From positions 1 to 9,835 of the forward strand of contig JAFWOX010000012.1 in the NCBI GenBank assembly GCA_017545325.1: a stretch of 9,835 bases of DNA, read 5' to 3'. Below, in pieces: positions 5,263-9,835 of the stretch; position 1 is the first letter of the stretch; every line of letters begins with the position of its first letter. The stretch is from Oscillospiraceae bacterium. Lineage in GTDB: Bacteria; Bacillota_A; Clostridia; Oscillospirales; Oscillospiraceae. Both the position numbers and the translations under genes were made by a program. The notes below the pieces were generated by a model that did not search any database, was not told the origin of the DNA, and saw only the letters and a program-made list of their open reading frames with translations.

Positions 5263-7293
5263 TCAGATCTGATAGGCGATATCGTAGGCTTCCCAGATGA
5301 CGCTCATGAGGTTCCCCACCTTGTGGGCGTCTCCCAGCACATGCACCCGGGGGTCTCCATCTCCCAGGTCCCCGTCGGGCACATAGCCCACGGAGAGGAT
5401 GACGCTGTCCGCCGGGATATGGAGCACTTCCCCGTTCTCGTCCTTCGCCAGGACCTCCCCCTCCCGGATCTCCCGGAGGGCGGTGGAGACATGGACGGGG
5501 ATCTCATAATACCGGATGATCTCCCGGAGCATATTGGAGTTTGCGGCGCTGAGGCCCATGATCTTCAGGATATCGTCCTGCATCTCCACGATGACGGGCT
5601 TCTTCCCATTCAGCGCCAGATCGTAAGCGATCTCGCAGCCAGTAAGGCCGCCGCCGATGATGACCACCTTCTCCCCCACAGGCTTGTTTCCCAGGAGATA
5701 ATCCACCGCCTCCACGGCGTTTGGCCCGTCGAAGCCGGGTATGGGGAGCTTCCTGGGCTTGGAGCCGGTGGCAACGATGATCTCCTCCGCATCCATGGCC
5801 TTCAGGTCTTCCGCGGTCACGGTCGTATTCAACCGGAGCTCAACCGGCAGCTTCTTCAACTGGCGGATATACCAGGCGATGAGCTTTTTATCCTGCTCCT
5901 TGAATTCCGGCGCGGCTGCAGCCCGGAACACGCCCCCGAGCTCGCCGCCCTTCTCATAAAGGGTGACGGTATGGCCCCGGAGAGCCAGGAGCCGGGCGGC
6001 CTCCATGCCGCCGATGCCGCCGCCGACAACAGCGACCTTCTTTTTCCGCTCTGCGCGCTTCAGCTCCAGCTCCTTCTCCCGGAAGGTCACGGGGTTCAGG
6101 GCGCAGCGGCCCATGTGCCCCACCATGCCGCAGGAGAGGCCCTTATACCGGGTGACGGGGAAACAGCCGTTATGGCAGGCGATGCAGGGGCGGATATCCT
6201 CCAGCTCCCCATCCCGGACCTTATCGCACCAGTCCGGATCGCACAGGAGCTGCCGGGCGATGCCCACGCCGTCCACCTTGCCGCTTCGCACCGCGTCCGC
6301 CGCGATATCCGGGTCGTTCATCCTGCCCGCGCAGATCACGGGGATATCCACAAACTGCTTCAGATAGGAGACCTCCGGCAGGTTGCAGGCCATGGGCATA
6401 TACATGGGGGGATGGGCCCAGAACCAGGAGTCGTAGGAGCCGTTATCCGCATTCAGCATATCCGCACCGGCTTCCTGCAGGATCCTGGCGGCGGCGGGGC
6501 TCTCCTCCATGCTGCGGCCGAACTCCGTATAGGCCTCGCCGGGCAGGGCGGCCTGGTTGAAGCCCCGGATCTTGCTGGCAACGCTGTACCGCACGGAAAC
6601 GGGATAGTCCTTGCCGCAGAGCGCCTTGATGGCCCTGATGATATCCGTGGCGAAGCGGAGCCGGTTTTCCAGGCTGCCGCCGTATTCATCGGTGCGGTGG
6701 TTCATGTTGGCCATGGAGAACTGGTCCAGAAGATAGCCCTCGTGCACGGCATGGATCTCCACCCCGTCGATTCCGGCCTCCTTGCACAGGGCGGCGGTAC
6801 GGGCATAGGCCTGGATGGTCTCCTTGATCTCCTCAATGGTCAATGCCCTGTGCTTCAGCTCCGGGGCCCAGACATTGGGCATCCCATCGCTGGGGGCGAC
6901 GAGCATTTTGTTCACCATATCCCGGGGCATCTTATCCATGCCCGGGAACACCATCTGGGAGCGGCCAAAGCTGGTGCCCAGCTGGAAAAAGAACATGGAG
7001 CCGTAGGCATGGATCTCGTCCATAAGCTGCTTCATGGGACCCAGGAACAGCTCCCGCTCCTCATACAGCCAGCGGTGACCCTTGGACGCGGTGCCCACGT
7101 TCGCCACACCGGGGATCATGAGGCCCACGTTGGCCTTGGCCCGGGCGATATAGTAATCCCGATGGCCCTCGCTGAACTGGCCTTCAAAGCCGATGGGGTT
7201 GGTGCCGCCCATGGCGCAGAGGACGATCCGGTTTTTCAGGGTGACGCCGCCCACCTTCAGCGGGGTAAACAGCGCCTCATAATTCTTCGACAT
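5263..7293 (-). CDS. FMN/4Fe-4S/FAD NADH:flavin oxidoreductase, 2-enoate or 2,4-dienoyl-CoA reductase type (676 aa)
   Basis: This is a cytoplasmic Old Yellow Enzyme-family reductase with the three-domain plan of 2,4-dienoyl-CoA reductase, 2-enoate reductase and BaiCD/BaiH. The N-terminal FMN barrel (1 to about 360) opens with LFTPLKVGGVTLKNRIV and carries EIHAVHEGYLLDQF (179-192) and DEYGGSLENRLRF (202-214), the family's active-site region. Next is a cluster motif C370-x2-C373-x3-C377 with a fourth cysteine probably C397 in CALNP. An FAD-binding GGGIGGMEAA (424-433) and a second dinucleotide site GGGLTGCE (547-554) follow. Electrons would pass from NAD(P)H via FAD and 4Fe-4S to FMN to reduce an activated C=C bond. 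I chose ATG 7293 because GGAGG (7301-7305) is 7 nt upstream; an ATG at 7317 adds 8 residues without a site. It is the last gene of its unit. The substrate is unknown: enoates, steroids, phenolic acids or enoyl-CoA are all possible. Confidence 0.9.
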   Translation of the reverse strand: MSKNYEALFTPLKVGGVTLKNRIVLCAMGGTNPIGFEGQFSEGHRDYYIARAKANVGLMIPGVANVGTASKGHRWLYEERELFLGPMKQLMDEIHAYGSMFFFQLGTSFGRSQMVFPGMDKMPRDMVNKMLVAPSDGMPNVWAPELKHRALTIEEIKETIQAYARTAALCKEAGIDGVEIHAVHEGYLLDQFSMANMNHRTDEYGGSLENRLRFATDIIRAIKALCGKDYPVSVRYSVASKIRGFNQAALPGEAYTEFGRSMEESPAAARILQEAGADMLNADNGSYDSWFWAHPPMYMPMACNLPEVSYLKQFVDIPVICAGRMNDPDIAADAVRSGKVDGVGIARQLLCDPDWCDKVRDGELEDIRPCIACHNGCFPVTRYKGLSCGMVGHMGRCALNPVTFREKELELKRAERKKKVAVVGGGIGGMEAARLLALRGHTVTLYEKGGELGGVFRAAAAPEFKEQDKKLIAWYIRQLKKLPVELRLNTTVTAEDLKAMDAEEIIVATGSKPRKLPIPGFDGPNAVEAVDYLLGNKPVGEKVVIIGGGLTGCEIAYDLALNGKKPVIVEMQDDILKIMGLSAANSNMLREIIRYYEIPVHVSTALREIREGEVLAKDENGEVLHIPADSVILSVGYVPDGDLGDGDPRVHVLGDAHKVGNLMSVIWEAYDIAYQI

Positions 7294-7322
7294 TCTCTTT
7301 CCTCCACGTTGAGTCATTCAGA

Positions 7323-8813
<1,491 letters not shown>

Positions 8814-9509
8814 TTATTCGTTATTCTTCCCGTTTTCCGGTTCCGCCGTCAGCACCCGGAGCCGTCCCTCTCCAACGGAAAAGCGCAGCTCCAGTCCGGC
8901 AAAGGCAAAACCGTATACCCGTCCCGGGTCCTTCTGATAGGCAGGGCGGGGATCCATGGCCAGGATCCCCCGGAGAGCGGCGCGTTTCTCCTCCGGCACC
9001 CGTTCCAGGAGCTCCGGAGGGAAATCCACCTCCAGCGGGCGCCAGGCCACTTCCTCCGCGAAGCCGCCCGCAGCCTCCGGATGACAGTCCGCATAGGGCA
9101 CATAGGGCTTGATGTCGTATACCGGCGTGCCATCCACCAGATCCGCACCGCCCAGCAGGAGGAGCGGTCCGCGAGCTTGATCCTGCCTCACCTCCAGGAG
9201 CCGGACGCAGCTCAGCCCCAGCGGATTGGGCCGGAAGGGAGAGCGGCTGGCAAAGACGCCTACCCGCCTGTTCCCCCCCAGCCGGGGAGGACGTACCGTA
9301 GGACTCCATCCCCGGTCCGCATTTTCGGAGAACTGCCAGATGAGCCAGATATGGCTGAAGGCTTCCAGGCCCCTGACCGCCTCCGGACTGCGGAACTCCG
9401 GCTCAAACTCCAGCTCGGCCGTCAGCTCCGGCACCAGGCCGCTCTGCCTCGGCACGCCGAATTTGCTGCCGAAATCCGAATGGACCCGGGCAATGGGACG
9501 CAGCTCCAT
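8814..9509 (-). CDS. trmO: tRNA (N6-threonylcarbamoyladenosine(37)-N6)-methyltransferase TrmO (TsaA/YaeB family, 231 aa)
   Basis: TrmO uses S-adenosylmethionine to methylate t6A at position 37 of certain tRNAs, giving m6t6A, which tunes decoding. The family signatures are clear: IARVHSDFGSKFGVPRQSGL (6-25), SHIWLIWQF (52-60), ASRSPFRPNPLGLS (87-100), DIKPYVPYAD (132-141) and the C-terminal DPRPAYQ (186-192). The length matches the E. coli protein. The start at ATG 9509 is supported by AGGAGG (9517-9522) 7 nt upstream. The frame stays open to an ATG at 9626, but the 39 extra residues would span the promoter and match no family sequence. It is the first gene of a unit with GH51 and the flavoenzyme, a pairing with no obvious metabolic logic. 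Confidence 0.93.
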   Translation of the reverse strand: MELRPIARVHSDFGSKFGVPRQSGLVPELTAELEFEPEFRSPEAVRGLEAFSHIWLIWQFSENADRGWSPTVRPPRLGGNRRVGVFASRSPFRPNPLGLSCVRLLEVRQDQARGPLLLLGGADLVDGTPVYDIKPYVPYADCHPEAAGGFAEEVAWRPLEVDFPPELLERVPEEKRAALRGILAMDPRPAYQKDPGRVYGFAFAGLELRFSVGEGRLRVLTAEPENGKNNE

Positions 9510-9540
9510 GCTCCCGCCTCCTGTTTTTGCACTATGATTA

Positions 9541-9569
9541 ACTTTATCACAGGGGAAGGGAATTGGCAA
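9541..9569 (-). promoter_or_regulatory. Sigma-A-type promoter for trmO-GH51-reductase
   Basis: On the minus strand TTGCCA (9564-9569, five of six matches to TTGACA) is followed by a 17-nt spacer and TAAAGT (9541-9546, four of six matches to TATAAT). It lies about 31 nt before the trmO ATG, leaving room for the AGGAGG site. This is the only good promoter seen upstream of the three-gene unit. Confidence 0.6.
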
Positions 9570-9594
9570 TCCTTCTCTTCCCTCTCCCCCTGTG
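9548..9594. repeat. Imperfect inverted repeat around the trmO -35 box
   Basis: The left arm CACAGGGGAAGGGAA (9548-9562) and the right arm (9578-9594, ending CCCCCTGTG) are inverted copies except for two single-base bulges in the right arm. They are separated by 15 nt. The -35 box lies in the loop and the left arm covers most of the promoter spacer. It may be an operator, a hairpin in a read-through transcript, or an old insertion target. Confidence 0.55.
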
Positions 9595-9609
9595 GGGTTT
9601 GTAGAGTCG

Positions 9610-9721
9610 TCAATGATGGGTGACACATTCCTCGAAAAGAATAAGACGTAGATTATGGGATTGAATTTGAGGAAGAAGGAGGAGCCGGAGGCGACGCCTT
9701 CTTCCTCAAATTCGGCGCGGT
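9610..9721. mobile_element. Probable 3' end of the insertion sequence
   Basis: Non-coding DNA lies between the transposase stop and the trmO promoter. It holds the 17-bp inverted repeat and, further out, GGGTGACACATTCC (9618-9631), whose GTGACAC start looks like an insertion-sequence terminal repeat. The exact end cannot be fixed because the other terminal repeat is outside the window. The boundary at about 9610-9620 is an estimate. Confidence 0.35.
9663..9713. repeat. Perfect 17-bp inverted repeat after the transposase stop
   Basis: GAATTTGAGGAAGAAGG (9663-9679) and its exact reverse complement (9697-9713) flank a 17-nt loop, starting 9 nt downstream of the transposase stop. No U-tract follows on either strand, so it is a strong hairpin rather than a textbook terminator. 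It could limit transcription into or out of the mobile element. Confidence 0.8.
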
Positions 9722-9835
9722 TCAGATGGTCTTGCTCCGGTACTCTGCAAGCACCTCAACGGGTGATTTATAGTCCAAACATACCTTTGGGATCGTGTTG
9801 GAGATGCGGTTATACCTGCTGAGCTGCTTGCGTCC
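9722..9835 (-). CDS. Transposase C-terminus, IS30-like, partial (last 37 residues)
   Basis: Reading the minus strand from 9835 gives 37 residues to TGA at 9724-9722. They include RYNRISNTIP, then KVCLDYKSPVEVLAEYR. The pattern of a short linker, then a PK/R-x-CLxYKTPxEV-like stretch close to the C-terminus, is typical of IS30-family DDE transposases (integrase-core fold). Catalytic residues lie outside the window. IS3-type elements have a related C-terminal pattern, so the family is less certain than the transposase call itself. Whether the gene is intact cannot be judged from this fragment. Confidence 0.6.
   Translation of the reverse strand, partial: GRKQLSRYNRISNTIPKVCLDYKSPVEVLAEYRSKTI

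Noticed and set aside
9510..9626. N-terminal extension of TrmO to ATG 9626
   Set aside because: It would run through the promoter and the AGGAGG site at 9517-9522, and the family begins at the MELRPIARV start.

Overview
The window looks like a piece of a fairly GC-rich Bacillota genome, most likely a gut Clostridia member of the Oscillospiraceae type. This is an inference from strong AGGAGG-type ribosome binding sites, short intergenic gaps, a DUF4367-type anti-sigma protein, a BaiCD/enoate-reductase-type flavoenzyme, a GH51 arabinofuranosidase, and palindromic CTTCCCC/GGGGAAG repeats of a style familiar from that group. No rRNA gene is present to settle the taxonomy, and every gene I can support is on the minus strand, so the window is best read from right to left.

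Right edge (9835 to about 9610): the last 37 codons of a transposase (IS30-like) run in from outside. They are followed by a perfect 17-bp inverted repeat and a probable element end. Next comes a transcription unit with a good promoter (9541-9569): trmO (tRNA t6A37 methyltransferase), a GH51 alpha-L-arabinofuranosidase, and a 676-residue Old Yellow Enzyme-type FMN/4Fe-4S/FAD reductase. The genes are spaced 21 and 29 nt apart, each has its own strong Shine-Dalgarno site, and the unit ends in a GC-rich intrinsic terminator (5220-5250).

Left half (5180 to 1): a second transcription unit encodes an ECF-type sigma factor, a single-pass DUF4367-type (putative anti-sigma) membrane protein, and two FtsX/MacB-type ABC permeases of very different size. 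The three junctions are all the same 4-base ATGA overlap, so translation is probably coupled. A 244-bp gap holds two inverted copies of a palindromic repeat, and then the matching ABC ATPase begins and runs off the left edge. A candidate ECF-type promoter lies between the terminator and the sigma gene, which suggests autoregulation.

The most distinctive feature is this sigma / membrane anti-sigma / two-permease / ATPase module, which I read as an envelope-stress or toxic-peptide sensing and export unit. The individual parts are known families. The coupled gene order and the asymmetry of the permeases are what merit a second look. The GH51 plus enoate-reductase pair could act on plant-derived arabinosides or phenolics, but that is a guess from context.
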